Positions 35,534 to 47,503 are shown, counted from the stretch's first letter. The stretch is DNA of 64,000 nt from Euborellia annulipes (GCA_023213315.1 JAKCPI010003083.1:149028-213027); one strand, 5' to 3'. The notes: generated from the sequence alone by a model not told the origin. Translations and numbers: made by a program.

Positions 35534-35595
35534 GACTCATCAAAACAACTTCACGAAAATTGGATCGCGAGAATCAACCCGAGCATATATTAGAG
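35534..35595 (+). CDS. Fat-like cadherin, next internal exon (62 nt micro-exon)
   Basis: Preceded by a strong polypyrimidine tract and TTTTTCAG (AG at 35532-35533), followed by a consensus donor GAG/GTAAGT at 35595/35596. The 62 nt enter in phase 1, so the leftover G of the previous exon plus GA makes Gly. They encode LIKTTSRKLDRENQPEHILE and leave in phase 0. The join ...EPET-G-LIKTTSRKLDRE completes the cadherin strand containing the LDRE calcium-binding motif (joined residues 79-82), exactly where cadherin repeats carry it. This makes assignment to the same gene as 5512-5719 very likely despite the ~29.8 kb gap. FAT-family proteins have a closely similar TGLI.TTSRKLDRE..EH.LEV stretch (memory of the family). 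The next exon should begin in phase 0, near VTV; I could not find it before the window end. Confidence 0.92.
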
Positions 35596-37495
35596 GTAAG
35601 TTTCCTTTGAGTTCAAGAGGGGATTATTTTATTGGGTCATGTAGCACATATACAGAAGCAGTCAGAGTCTATCATCTCTTCTCTTGTATGCAAATTCCAC
35701 CTCTAAGTGGACATGGACCAACGATGGGAGAAGGACAAGGACAACGACGACTACGACGACGAGGTCTCTTGATTAAATTCCCGGATTGACTTAGACTAGA
35801 CTTGGACCTCTCTCAGTATATGTATATAGAATCCTCAATACTAGAGGGACTATTTCGAATAGTTATTTGAATCCTCTCTGAACCTTTCAACTCACTTCTC
35901 TCTCTACAAATGAAAACTAGTAAATTGACATTTTACAAAACAAATTGATTTAAATTGATATTTGTCTTGGTTTTCTTATAATAAAAAATATATAACTATT
36001 AGAAGAGGAAATTTAATAAAACATTAAAATTAAATATCCACTCCGCACCCCTTTTTACTTATAATAGGGTGAACAAAATTCTTATAATTTGATAGAATTA
36101 TGAGATGTATGTGTATATATGTGTATATATTAAATTTATCGATTAATTTCTCCAGACCTTTTGTAAGTTGTTTTTTTCTAAAAATTAACAATTAGACATA
36201 AGAAGCTCTGGAGCAATTAATTGAAAAATCCATTAGTATGTTGGGTTGCCTACCTTCCAGCAACGAAACATGACCAATTTCTACAAAAAATTAAGTGAGA
36301 TGTTAGCTGGAATGTATTGTCAAAAAATGTATAATTTATATTGTAACTAAACTTTTAATATTTATATTTACTTTTAAAAAATAGCTATATAATGATATAA
36401 AATTTTTTTCAAAAACTTTGTATGTCGTTATATTACTTTTTTTTATTTAATGGTTTATTGATTTCTATAAACTTTTCTTTTTGAAATTTATTTGTAGTAA
36501 TGATCAAGTAAAGTAATTAAAGTGAAAAATTATTATAAAAGTGAAAAATAAAAAAAAAAGTTAACTTTAAAGGTGGTGGGGGTGACTCTCTCTCTATCTG
36601 GTAAAATGAAAATAAAAATAAATACTCTATCGCCGTTAGCATGATTTATTTTAAGGGTAGGTTTTGACATTTACGAAAGGGAAGCGGAAGGGTGAGAAAG
36701 GAATAAAATAGGGTGAAAACTTTCAAACAAGTATATGAATATATGCATTTATAAGAAAAACAAAAATAGAACAAAATACTAATAAATATGATTATTCTTT
36801 AGTTTTTTTTTTCTCCTCTCTTTCTTTTGTAATGCTTTATGCATGTGAAATTTTAGAGGAGAAAGGAAAAATAAAACGGAAGAATAAAAAAAAAAAAAAA
36901 AATATTGGCAATTTACTTTGAAATTTTTCTTAGGAAACTCTAAAGATTAGTAAATTAGCATAATAAAAAGAAACTTTCAGGGCCAGGGACAGAGCGCTTT
37001 AAATATTAATAGTCAAGATATTTTTGAAAGTATCCCAGTGATTTCCTATCTCATTTGTTGATATAAAAATTCACAAGGAAAAATTTATTTTTCTATAGGC
37101 CTATAAATAAAATTTGATGATTGTTTAGATAAATTTGATCTTAGGATAGGGCGGTTCAACCAAAATGAAAGCTGAAAGCCTTTCAACCCCGGAGGCATTC
37201 CGAGTTACCTTTATTATTTCATACTTAGGCCTTCTATAAAAATGTATTATAAAAAAAATTGAAAAAAATTATTTTATATATAGTATATATATAGCTACGT
37301 CTAATAAGCATTGTGTTTTAGATATGACTTACAGTACAATAAAATATTTGCATAAAAACTTTTCTATTTTGTTTAAAAAATATCTATGTGGTAAAATGTA
37401 AACTCACTACCTATTCTGAACCCACTACTAGACTTTAGATGAAATATATCATTCAATATGGGTTAATCTCATTAAAACTATTAAAATATCAAATA

Positions 37496-37603
37496 AATAT
37501 TGAAAAACACTAGGTTTTTGTTTTTTATTTTAAAGTAATACACTTTCGACATTAGAGTTTTCTGATGATCTTGAAACAAATCACCTAGTGTTTTTCAATA
37601 TCA
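37496..37603. mobile_element. Small foldback with hammerhead-like remnants
   Basis: ATATTGAAAAACACTAGGT and ACCTAGTGTTTTTCAATAT are exact inverted repeats. CTGATGA (37562-37568) is followed after only four bases by GAAAC (37573-37577), so stem II is missing. Confidence 0.5.
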
Positions 37604-37618
37604 TTTAATATTAGTTTT

Positions 37619-37861
37619 TTTCTTTTAAACACTCACACTTCTTTCCCACTCACACTCACATACACACAGTATTTTCGGCAACTTAGGCCATTTAAGACTT
37701 TGACGATAACCGTTAATTGTTAATATATCTATTGGGGGTCCAGGCATTTTTATTTAAGCCATTTGGTATCCAAATAAAATCCTCGGATTGCCTGGGATCC
37801 GAACCTGAGACTCTTGGTATAAAAGGCCAGCACGCTAGCCAATACACCAAGCCCGAGGGCC
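37619..37861 (-). mobile_element. tRNA-derived SINE, head type 1, full-length
   Basis: Antisense copy with poly-T, tail stem-loop TTTCGGCAACTTAGGCC, palindrome, B box and ACCAAGCCCGAGGG. Perfect 10-bp target duplication TATTAGTTTT at 37609-37618 and 37862-37871. It inserted just beyond the foldback at 37496-37603. Confidence 0.87.
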
Positions 37862-37892
37862 TATTAGTTTTAATGATATTAATCTAAATTCT

Positions 37893-37982
37893 TTTTTTTA
37901 GGTCTTTTTCGGCGATTTAGAACCCATCCCTATTTATTTCAAATGATTTGTACTCAATTCAAATGAAATCAATTTTTTCACG
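37893..37982 (-). mobile_element. SINE 3' fragment, head type 3 group
   Basis: On the - strand: a TTCAATTGA-like palindromic body, then a CGCCGAAAAAGACC tail. The head is truncated. Confidence 0.45.
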
Positions 37983-38021
37983 GTTTAATTTCCATATAAA
38001 GTATAATAATAATTTTTTTTT

Positions 38022-38718
38022 TACTTTCTCTTACCTATGTATATATGTAATATATATATAGAGAGAAAGTATTGGATTCATGTCAAAAATTCGATGTCGA
38101 GATTTTGATGGATCTTCACGTTTTGAGGTCCCCTGAATCCAAAAAAGTGGTTTTCGCGACATGGTCTGTCTGTGTGTGGGTGGGTGGGTGGGTGGGTGGG
38201 TGGGTGTGTGTGTGTGTGTGTGTTCAATTTTAAGCATGAAGGAATTGAGCTACGAGGTTGAAATTTTATATTTTAGTTAAACACCCCCGGGACCGGAAAA
38301 ATAAGCTTTTAATCAAAATCGGCCAAAGAGTACTAGTACTTTACTGATGTACTTTTTCAGTTTTTTCGATTTTCTCAAAATTTGCTCCAACGATTTTTTT
38401 TAAAATTCAAAAATCAATTATTTTTTAGATGCTCTTTCAAATGTATATTCTCATTTTGCGATTGAAATCTTCTGAAGACCACTTTACTCTTGTATTTCAT
38501 AGGGAAGATAGGAGAAATGGTTGCCATGGTAACAAAATATAAATATTTTCCCATACTTATAAATTTTACATCTGAATTCATATGTTCCGTACTGTCATGT
38601 CGGGAACTAAATATATGTCGACACAAAAAATCTGGTGTGACAAGCACAGAACACAACTTTCGATTACCGAAGGTAAGAGAAAGTTGTGTGCTGTGCGCCA
38701 GTCACACCAGATTTTTTT
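38022..38718 (-). mobile_element. Family A element, full-length
   Basis: Right-end hairpin at 38022-38068, a GTGTGTGGGTGGGTGG tract at 38168-38222, and the left hairpin 38626-38718 with AGGTAAGAGAAAGT in its arm. Open frames through the microsatellite (PTHPPTH-type) are artefacts. Confidence 0.85.
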
Positions 38719-38769
38719 AATTGAAGTGAAGTAATAAAGATACGCAAACATCTCTCGGATCGAAATTTG

Positions 38770-39035
38770 TTGAACCGAATATTGAAATTTTTTTTAAATA
38801 TTACAATAATATTTCACCAATATTATATTTGCAATATTGCAAAAAAAATATTGCTGGATTATTTCTATAATATTACAAAAAATTTTAGGAAAATTTGTTC
38901 TAAAAATTTTTTTTAAATATTGTAATAATATTCCAGCAATATTTTATTTGCAACATTCCAAAAAAAATATTGCTGCAATATTGCTACAATGTTGTAAGAT
39001 AGAAAGATTCCTGCAACATTCCAGCAATATTTTGT
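38770..39035. repeat. AATATTGC-rich degenerate repeat cluster 2
   Basis: Repeated CAATATT, GCAATATTGC, CCAGCAATATT and AATATTACAATAATATT words. A ~100-nt block around TTTTTTTTAAATATT..AATAATATT appears twice (38788, 38909). Resembles cluster 1 in word content. Confidence 0.6.
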
Positions 39036-40192
39036 GCTGTGTGGGGGGTTTCATTTCATAGCTGAATTCAAATTTATTTTTTTCATTTTTTCGTGGATTG
39101 TATTTCACAGAGGTTGGAAGATTAAAAACCAATGTCTCTTAGTGCTTTTTCATTAAGAAAATTCTATTTACTCAATGAATGGGTGTAAAGCCAGTGAGAA
39201 ACAATTCCCCGGCAGATAAATGGAGATGTTTGAACCTTACTCCATTTAATTTATATATCCAGAGTCCAACCAACCAAGTTCTAATTTTATTTCAGCTATA
39301 AAACTGTTTTTGAAAATTAAAATATCAAAAGTGTTTATCATTTCCAACTTGTTTAACCCTATCTGGAGTAATATCTTTAAATTAAGTTATTAAATTAGTA
39401 AACCTTTTTATCGATCTTTTTTTTTTCATTTAAGTTCTTAATTTAATAATCCTATAGTTTGTTTTTTATCTACAATCTTGTTTGTTTAGTTTTTTTTTTT
39501 TTTTTTTTTTTTAAACCAACAACAAATTCTATAAAATTATATTTCTATCTATAAATTCTTATCTTCTGCTCCTTCATGAAACGAGTTTCTATTAGATATA
39601 AAACAAGAAGAAAAGCGAATCACTTTTTTTTCCATCATCGGAAAAAATTTTATATTCTTAAAAAAAAAATACAGATTTTTTGTTAATAATGATATAAAAT
39701 TTTTTTTTTTTATTAAATTGATACATAGTGATTTATGATTAAATATTAAAGAATATATATATAAAACTTTTTTGTTTTAATATTTTTTAATATTTACAAA
39801 AAAGTTTTTTAATCTATTGCATAAAGGTTTTAAAACAACAACAAATAAGTATATATAACTTTTCTTTTTTACTATGAAGAATGATAATCTTAGTTCTTTT
39901 TATATGAACTGTTCTTTAAATTATATTTTAAATATAAGGAATATTAAAAAAAGGTTAATAAAAATGTCTCCTAGTTTTAAATTGCAATTGCAATATGATG
40001 ATAAAGTAGACTATATAAAAATGATATAAAATTCTTTACGAACACCATTGTTTTTAAAGTTATAATCATTTAATATGATTTAATAATATTTTTATTGTTG
40101 TTTTAATAAGAATTGTGAAGTTTTATGTAGTAGATGGATGGGGTTATATACTGGTCATCTTATAACATTTTAACTAAATTCAAGGCATGGCG

Positions 40193-40451
40193 TAGAGGTT
40201 AGCGTGCTAACCTCATATACCAAACGTCGCGGGTTCGGACCCCAGGCAGTCCGATGATTTTATTTAAGCCAATTGGATACCAAATGGCTTAAATAAGAAT
40301 GCCTGGACCCCTATATGTATATTTATTAATAACGGATATCGTAAAAAGTCTTATATGGCCTCAGTTGTCGAAAAGACTGTATGAATGTGTGTGTGAGTGT
40401 GAGTGTGAATGAGAAAAAAGTGTGAATGTTTTAAAAAAAAAAAAAAAAAAA
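40193..40451 (+). mobile_element. tRNA-derived SINE, head type 1, full-length
   Basis: GCGTAGAGGTTAGCG, GGGTTCGGACCCC, the palindrome, tail stem-loop TGGCCTCAGTTGTCGAAAAGAC and poly-A. Perfect 11-bp duplication AACTAAATTCA at 40182-40192 and 40452-40462. Confidence 0.9.
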
Positions 40452-40978
40452 AACTAAATTCATTGTTTTAATTAATATTTTTATTGTATGTATTTACCGA
40501 GGCCTCAAAGATATTAATGTTAAGCAGAGCCTGATTTCATTTATGTAAGAAGATTTTTCCATAAACAACGAAAAAAAATTTCTATTTGCTATTCCATAAC
40601 GTGAAAAAAAAATTCTATTTGAAGAGTGACAAAATTTTAGAATAATGCACTTATTGTTGTTTAATTTATTAAATTTCAAACCACTCATGATGAAACGTTC
40701 TGGTTTGAATTGACATGGAAATTACGAATATGGAATGTCAAAAAATAATACAAATAAGATGAAAATATTTTTTGAAAAAAACTTTATATAATTTATCAAA
40801 AATTACTAAAATTTTTTTTTTTAATTATTATAAAATCTGTCCCATATTTTTAGCTCCAATTATTATTTAAATCAGATTTTAAATATCGGGGCGGTTTGAA
40901 ATTTAATAAATTTGTCTATTCTATCACACAACCCTACAACAACAATTATTTTGTCAGTTGGCTTGGTCTGGTTAAGCC

Positions 40979-41229
40979 CAGGGCGGGGGGAGCGAGGGGG
41001 ACGATCGCCCCCCCCCCCCCCGAGAAGAAATACAAAACGTTATAAAAACTAGTAATCTAAAGAAATTATGACTTCTGCTCTTTAATTTCATTTGAATTTG
41101 TTACCAATCAATTTAAATAAATAAGGAAAGGGGTCTAAATGGCCATAAATGCCAACAAAGTCCTTAAATAAAAAAAAATAAAAAAAAACCGCCCCCCCCC
41201 CCCGACAAAATTGCATTAATCCGCCACTG
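40979..41229. mobile_element. hAT-like MITE carrying a SINE 3' piece
   Basis: CAGGGCGGGG at the left and CCGCCACTG at the right, with perfect 8-bp duplication GTTAAGCC at 40971-40978 and 41230-41237. Inside, 41099-41175 is a type 3 SINE body and tail (TACCAATCAATTTAAATAAAT, GGCCATAAATGCC) with an A-rich end. Confidence 0.82.
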
Positions 41230-41578
41230 GTTAAGCCCCTGTCTACGGAGAGGAAGGAGTTGTTATTGAAATAAATGTCCTCCTGATTGCCTACCACCAG
41301 GCATTTTCATAATAAAGCAAAGGAATAATTAGAAACATAAAGGGAATAAATAAAGAAATTATTAAAACTTTTATATTTGTCTTGAAAATTAATAGTATGT
41401 CAGAAAATTAATTGATTTCTCGAGAAAATGTTATGTCGGCATGAATCGAAATAAATAAAATTTACTTTAGAAAATCTATAAATAAGTATTTAAATATGTG
41501 TTTTGTCCTTTTGACAAAACAACCTTAGATAACAAAATTTTTAATTAATTTATTTATTCTGACTTTTCTTATAATTTT

Positions 41579-41634
41579 TACTTTCTCTTACCTATATGTA
41601 CGTATATGTTAATATAGATAGAGAGAAAGTATTG
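41579..41634 (-). repeat. Solo right-end hairpin of family A
   Basis: TACTTTCTCTTACCTATATG...AGAGAGAAAGTATTG only; the rest of the element is absent. Confidence 0.65.
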
Positions 41635-41652
41635 ATCACTAAACTCATATCT

Positions 41653-42072
41653 AGGTCTATTCTCTAAAAACAGGCGTTAAAATTTAAAATAAACAAATGG
41701 GTGTTAAAAAGTAATGTAGAAACAATCAGCGTTAAAAAAATGCTATTCTCTAAATAAAGTTTTAACAGCGACGTTAACATGTTGCTATTATTTCAAAGCT
41801 ATCTAAATCATAACCTTACTTTTTAGGTTAAGAACGCCATGTTTATTTTAAACACGGCGTTAAAATATTAAAGGCACCCCCTAGACATGGCATTAATTTT
41901 TAACACTACGGTATTTACTAAATGTTAACGCTTTGGCTTTAAATTTTTGTTTACAGAATAGCTATTTGAGGCAAGGAAGTGATTTTGAATAGCATTTTTT
42001 AACGCTTACATTACTTTTTAACACCTATTTGTTTATTTTAAATTTTAACAACTGTTTTTAGTGAATAGACCT
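41653..42072. mobile_element. Family F MITE, long terminal inverted repeats
   Basis: AGGTCTATTCTCTAAAAACA at the left mirrors the right end TTTTTAGTGAATAGACCT. The inverted similarity continues inward for about 65-75 nt (TTAAAATTTAAAATAAACAA and GGTGTTAAAAAGTAATGTA on both arms). GCGTTAAAA words recur inside. Target duplication not identified. Confidence 0.7.
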
Positions 42073-42811
42073 GATCAAGTGTTAATTTATATTTTGAAAC
42101 CGAGTGTATTATTTGATATTTCATAAAAAAAAAGAATGTAATATATTGAATAAAACAACGGATGGAAAATTAGTGCAAAGTATGGTGTCGAATGCAGGGT
42201 TTATTTTTTTATCTCATTATTTCTTCCCTTTTTATTTTTTTTTTTCCTAATATACCTATATAGATGAGTTGAAAAAAAGCAGAGGTTTTTTTTTTATCGA
42301 CCTATGTCTCTTTTATCTTTGCCATTTTCGTTCGTTCTTTCGTTGTTGGCCGCAATTTTATACAAGCAATTGTATCTGGTCCTGATTTCAGAACAAGTTC
42401 TCTTTTTTCTTCTCTCTCTCTCTTTTTTTATAATAATCTTGTCAATTTGCTAAATTCTCAAGAAATTTTGAGATAATTATGGAAGTCATTAAATAAAACG
42501 ATTTTTTTTTAATACCCATTTGATTTGATGAAACCAATTAACTAAAGGATTAGGTTATTATTATTATTTAATCGCCATTCATTTATTCATATTTATTTTA
42601 TTTTTTTGTTCATTTACGTCTTTTCCCTTTCTAGCTATCGAGGAGGTTTTAATTTAAAAATATTTTATTTATTATTAATATCAATGGCTACCGATGGACG
42701 TTCCACAAGCTTGGTTTTCGGATCCACCCATCAGAGGATCAAAATCTTAGATTAAATAAAATTTGAATGGGCTGTGATTTGTGGATGAGCTAATAAAATG
42801 GCTTTTAGCCA

Positions 42812-42940
42812 GCCTCGGGCTGGTGTAGTAGCTAGCGTGCTGGCCTTCTATAGCAAGGGTTGCGGGTTCGGATCCCAGGCAATCCATTGATTTTATTTAA
42901 GCCCTTTGGATACTACATGGCTTAAATAAGAATACTTTGA
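42812..42940 (+). mobile_element. tRNA-derived SINE, head type 1, 3'-truncated
   Basis: GGCTGGTGTAGTAGCTAGCG and GGGTTCGGATCCC with the palindrome. It ends at TTGACCTC and joins a family A scrap (CCGCCGACATATTAG, 42950-42978). Confidence 0.7.
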
Positions 42941-42984
42941 CCTCAAATTCCGCCGACATATTAGAATTCAAGATGTAATTTTTT

Positions 42985-44220
42985 TACTTTCTCGTACCTC
43001 TATATATATGTTAATATATAGAGAGAGAAAGTATTGGTTTCATGTCAAAAATTCGATGTCGAGATTTTGATGGATCTTCACGTTTTGAGGTCCCCTGAAT
43101 CCAAAAAAGTGGTTTTCGCGACATGGTCTGTCTGTGTGTGGGTGGGTGGGTGGGTGGGTGGGTGGGTGGGTGGGTGGGTGTGTGGGTGTGTGTGTCTGTG
43201 TTCAATTTTAAGCATGAAGGAATTGAGCTACGAGGTTGAAATTCTATATTTAACTTAAACACCCCCGGGACCGGAAAAATAAGCTTTTAATCAAAATCGG
43301 CCAAAGATTACTAGTACTTTACTGATGTACTTTTTCAGTTTTTTTCGATTTTCTCAAAATTTGCTCCAACGATTTTTTTTAAAATTCAAAAATCAATTAT
43401 TTTTTAGATGCTCTTTAAAATGTATATTCTCATTTTGCGATTGAAATCTTCTGAAGACCACTTTACTCTTGTATTTCATAGGGAAGATAGGAGAAATGGT
43501 TGCCATGGTAACAAAATATAAATATTTTCCCATACTTATAAATTTTACATCTGAATTCAAATGTTCCGTACTGTCGGGAACTAAATATATGTGACACAAA
43601 AAATCTGGTGTGACAAGCACAGAACACAACTTTCGATTACCGAAGGTAAGAGAAAGTTGTGTGCTGTGCGCCAGTCACACCAGATTTTTTTTTTTTTTTT
43701 TAAAGGGGAAACTCAACTGCGGTAATTATTATGGGAAAATATATATATATTGTTATCATGGCATCCATTTTTCTTCTATGAAGTACAAGAGTAAAGTGGT
43801 CTTCAGAAGATTTCAATAACAAATTGAGAATATACATTTTAAAGAGTATCTAAAAAATAATTGATTTATGAATTTAAAAAAAAATCATTGTAGCGAATTT
43901 TGAGAAAAAAAAAAAAAAAACTGAAAAAGTACATCAGTAAAGTACTAGTATTCTTTGACCGATTTAGATTAAAAGCTTATTTTCACGGTTCAGGAGGGTA
44001 CAAAACATAAATATAAAATTTCAACCTCCTAGCTTAATTCCTTCATGCTTAAAATTGAACACACACCCACAGACAGACCATGTGGCGAAAACCACTTTTT
44101 TGGACTCAGGGGACCTCAAAACGTATATATCCATCAAAATCTCGACATTGAATTTTTGACATGAATCCAATACGGTACTTTCTCTATATATTAAAATATT
44201 TATAGAGGTAAGAGAAAGTA
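42985..44220. mobile_element. Head-to-head family A dimer
   Basis: A full - copy (42985-43700) with terminal hairpin, (GTGGGTGG)n tract (43136-43198) and left hairpin (43603-43700). It is followed after about 22 nt by a + copy (43723-44220) that lacks its own left hairpin but has body, microsatellite and terminal hairpin ending AGAGAAAGTA. The pair forms a ~1.2-kb inverted repeat with a single left hairpin at its centre. Confidence 0.82.
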
Positions 44221-45862
44221 AAAAATAAATTGTGTTTTCTTAAAGTATCCTCTTCAAAGTATTTTTGTAGCGGTTTATTAATTTATTTTTGGTATATTCA
44301 AAGTATTATCTCTTAAACAATATCGATTTTCTTAAATTCGCCAAATTATTTACCATCTTGCTCTTCTCTTTAAGTTCGGTATGCTCTTTTACCTCTTTTT
44401 TTAATACTTTTTAGTTGGGCGCTTTATTATCGACCTGTCTGTATGTCTGTACCTCTTTCCTTTAGGACCGCGCCCCTCTTCAAGCATTTACAATACCTCC
44501 CTCTCATTCTATCTAGCACACAAAACTAGCTTGTTTCCAATTCTCTCTTTTCTTTTTCTAATGCATTTGTGGAATGTTTTAATCTTGAAAATGCACTCCG
44601 TTGACAATGATACTCAAAATAAATATACCATCTATTTTAAAGAGATTTATTTTATCTATGGAAATTAAAGAATAGCCAACTAATAATAGATCTTGCTTTG
44701 TATTCTCAGGAAACTAGTTTATAAATCATTCTATCAGATTGATCTTGACATGACCTAAGGAAACACAACTGACCTTTGGTTGTAGCCATCTATCGGCATT
44801 TTATCGAGTTATATTTTATTCAGTGCACTTCCTTCCTATTAACTCATCATTTCTAAACGCAATTCAGATACTGTTCTTTATATAAAGGCTAATTTATTTT
44901 TATTTATATCAAAGGATTTCTACGACAGGTTTTAGAATCAATGGCTTTTACAAATGATATCATAAACAAGACTGGATGTAGTGAAAAATAAATTTAGCAA
45001 CCTCCATTTTCGAATTTAAAATATTTAAAGTGTAAAATTATCAAGGTAAATAGAAACAAATTATGAATTTTTTAGATGAAAGCCCTTTTCCATTACCGTA
45101 TTTAAAAATGCAAGAGAAAGATTATTCTTAAATTATTTTTTATAAAAAATTTTTGTAAATTGCTTCTTTGATATATAAATTTAACAAAATCTTTAAAAAT
45201 TTTCAACTAATTTTGCGTATTGGAAATTCTAATAAATTGATTAACTCGAAATATTTCTGAAAGTTTTTTTTAATTACTAATTAAAAAGTAATCATTAAGC
45301 CTATAATAATAATAATAATAGTTAAAGTTTAATCAATTAGCCCAAGTCATGCATTTACATATTTGAAACTTGAAGGGTGTGTTTTAGTAAAAACAAACAG
45401 AAATCCCTCCAGGTGAAACTTAATAGATTCAAATAAAATTTAATGAAAATAAATTTTTCTCAGAATATGAAATTATCCCATTGGGTGAATTCGCCTCACA
45501 AATGAGTCTCGCTGGAGAAGGCTGGATTTAGAAAATATTTTAATTTTCAAGATATGAAGAAATGTTCAAAAACATTCTAAGCAAGACTATTAAAGTATAC
45601 TTTTTTTTTTTTTAATTAAATTTTTTAATATCTCAGAAAAGTTATTTTTCTAGATAGATTAAAATTAATCTCAAAAAAAGTTACTTCTTAATCCTGATTG
45701 ATATTTGTTTGTTCTAAAGAGTAGACTATTAATAACGAAATAAAAAGTTTAAAACAATTACTTTGACCCTCACTGAGTAAAAAGTATTTTTAAAGAGAGA
45801 GATTAGATATTTATTTATCATATTATTTAGGAAAATTTTATGAATTAAATAATAAATGGACT

Positions 45863-46111
45863 CTGTTATGCATTAGTGTGTCAAGCGCCAAAAAAAATTA
45901 AAAATTGAGTTAAGCACGGAATATTGTTTCAAATGATATAATTAATAGTATTTTTTATGAAATATGTACTAAAAAAATTTATATTTAATGTTACTTGCAC
46001 AATTGACAAAAAAAAATTATATATAATCCAATGAAAACAAAAAACTTTAATGTTAATTTTCTCAAAACTCGGTAGCTGGCGCTTGACACCCTAATGCGTA
46101 ACAGGGTCCAA
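45863..46111. mobile_element. MITE with GGACYCTGTTA ends
   Basis: TGGACTCTGTTATGCATTAG and its partner ending CTAATGCGTAACAGGGTCCA form an inverted repeat. TGTCAAGCGCCA / TGGCGCTTGACA extends it to ~33 nt with few mismatches. A second, SINE-split copy starts at 48199. Superfamily not determined. Confidence 0.7.
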
Positions 46112-46205
46112 ATATTGGCCTAAACATAAATTAAATAGGTTTATCCTTGAACAAAAGTTTTTAAGAGTTTTTTGGAGTTAAGATGTTTAAAAAATAAATA
46201 GATAT

Positions 46206-46390
46206 CGTTTTCATTTTTATATTTTCAGAGTGTTTTTTGGATGATAAATATGCGCATATACACATGTTTCGGCATGAAATGCGCCAAAATTAACTCTAAT
46301 TAACTTAGTTAATATTGACTCTAAAGACGCCATTTCATGACGAAACAAGTGTGTATGCGCGTACCGAAAAATGACTGAAAATAAAAAAAA
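46206..46390. mobile_element. Foldback MITE with GTTTCG core arms
   Basis: ATATTTTCAGAGTGTTTTTTGG / CCGAAAAATGACTGAAAATA and TATGCGCATATACACATGTT / AACAAGTGTGTATGCGCG form nested imperfect arms of ~80 nt around AACTTAGTTAA. Open frames crossing it are not supported as genes. Confidence 0.6.
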
Positions 46391-46479
46391 AAAAAAATGA
46401 AAAAGAAGATATTTATTTTTTATTGTTTTTAAAAAACATATTAACTCCATCTTAAGAAATTTTATCTTCTTCTTCTTTC

Positions 46480-46690
46480 TTAACCTTAATTCCGCGGTGT
46501 GGGGTCGGCGGTTGATGGGTTTTTGTGACTGGGAAAGAATAGAACAGGCCCGTCGCACGGTCTGACGCCTGTTGTAAATATAGAAGGGAAGAGACTGACA
46601 TGCAAAGAAAAGTACTGCCAGCCCCAGCTCGTGGTCGCCATCCACGTACCCATTTGTGTGATATGAGCACAAATTTTATCCAAGGATAAA
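46480..46690. other. Unassigned higher-GC stretch
   Basis: Stands out from the flanks in GC. Overlapping open frames on the - strand run through it in different frames, none with a motif I recognise, and the longest continues into the adjoining foldback. Could be an unknown repeat. Confidence 0.3.
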
Positions 46691-47503
46691 ATTACTTAAT
46701 TTATGATTATATAATAGTACTAGACTACATTAAAACCTGAAAATTTATAAATAATTTTTATATCTCGGTGATCCCAAAGTATGTTAGCCTCTATTCTATT
46801 TACTGGTAAATGAAACTTCAGTATTGAGATGATTCTAGGTATGGAGTGTCAATCAAAGAAAGTGAATCGAATTCACATTTATTTTCTTTCATTCCTTAAT
46901 TGGTTGTAAAAACATTCCAATTTTAACAAAAAAAAAAAAAAAAAAAAAAAAGGGAAAGAAAAAAAAATCAAAGAAATAAATGAGCAGGCTCTGTTTGAGA
47001 CACATCTTTAATTAAAGCTATAAAAGGGAGGGTAAATAGATCCTGTACAAAGTTGTTGGTGGGAAATAAAGAAGCCAAAAAAAGACAAAATGAGAGGGTG
47101 AGAGAAAGAGCGCGAGAAGAGAGTAGTGGGTTGCTGCATCACCAAAGAAATAAGGGTTTGTTTCGTTTCTGAGAATGCAAAGGGCAACTGGTGCAATCCC
47201 CAGGAGATAAGTTAATCGTAACTGCTTCGTTGAGCCAATGCCTTGCCAAATGTATAAATTAACTTGTATTCAAACAACAACAACAAGCGGGACGAATACA
47301 AATAAATATATTTATTCACCAATGTCTCAACCGCCCCTCAATTGAATTGTATGTATGTATAGCTAATACAAGTTTATTTGTTTTATTGAATTGCTTTAAA
47401 TCTTGATTTGTGAATAAAGAAAAAAAAAAATTCGTGACACAATACTTAAAAGACGAAAAACATTTAACATTTTTGGATCTCGTTGAAACATATGTGCAGT
47501 AAA

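Noticed and set aside
35607..35789. Open frame directly after the second cadherin exon
   Set aside because: It begins after a consensus GTAAGT donor, is in a low-complexity CGACGA/GGACAA tract at its end and lacks cadherin motifs.
43011..43262. PTHPPTHPPTH-type protein on the - strand (also 38031-38237)
   Set aside because: Translation of the GTGGGTGG microsatellite in family A; the same region is open on the opposite strand.
46217..46672. 151-codon open frame on the - strand
   Set aside because: Crosses a foldback MITE and a poly-lysine stretch; overlapping frames are also open, no domain recognised, no splice context.
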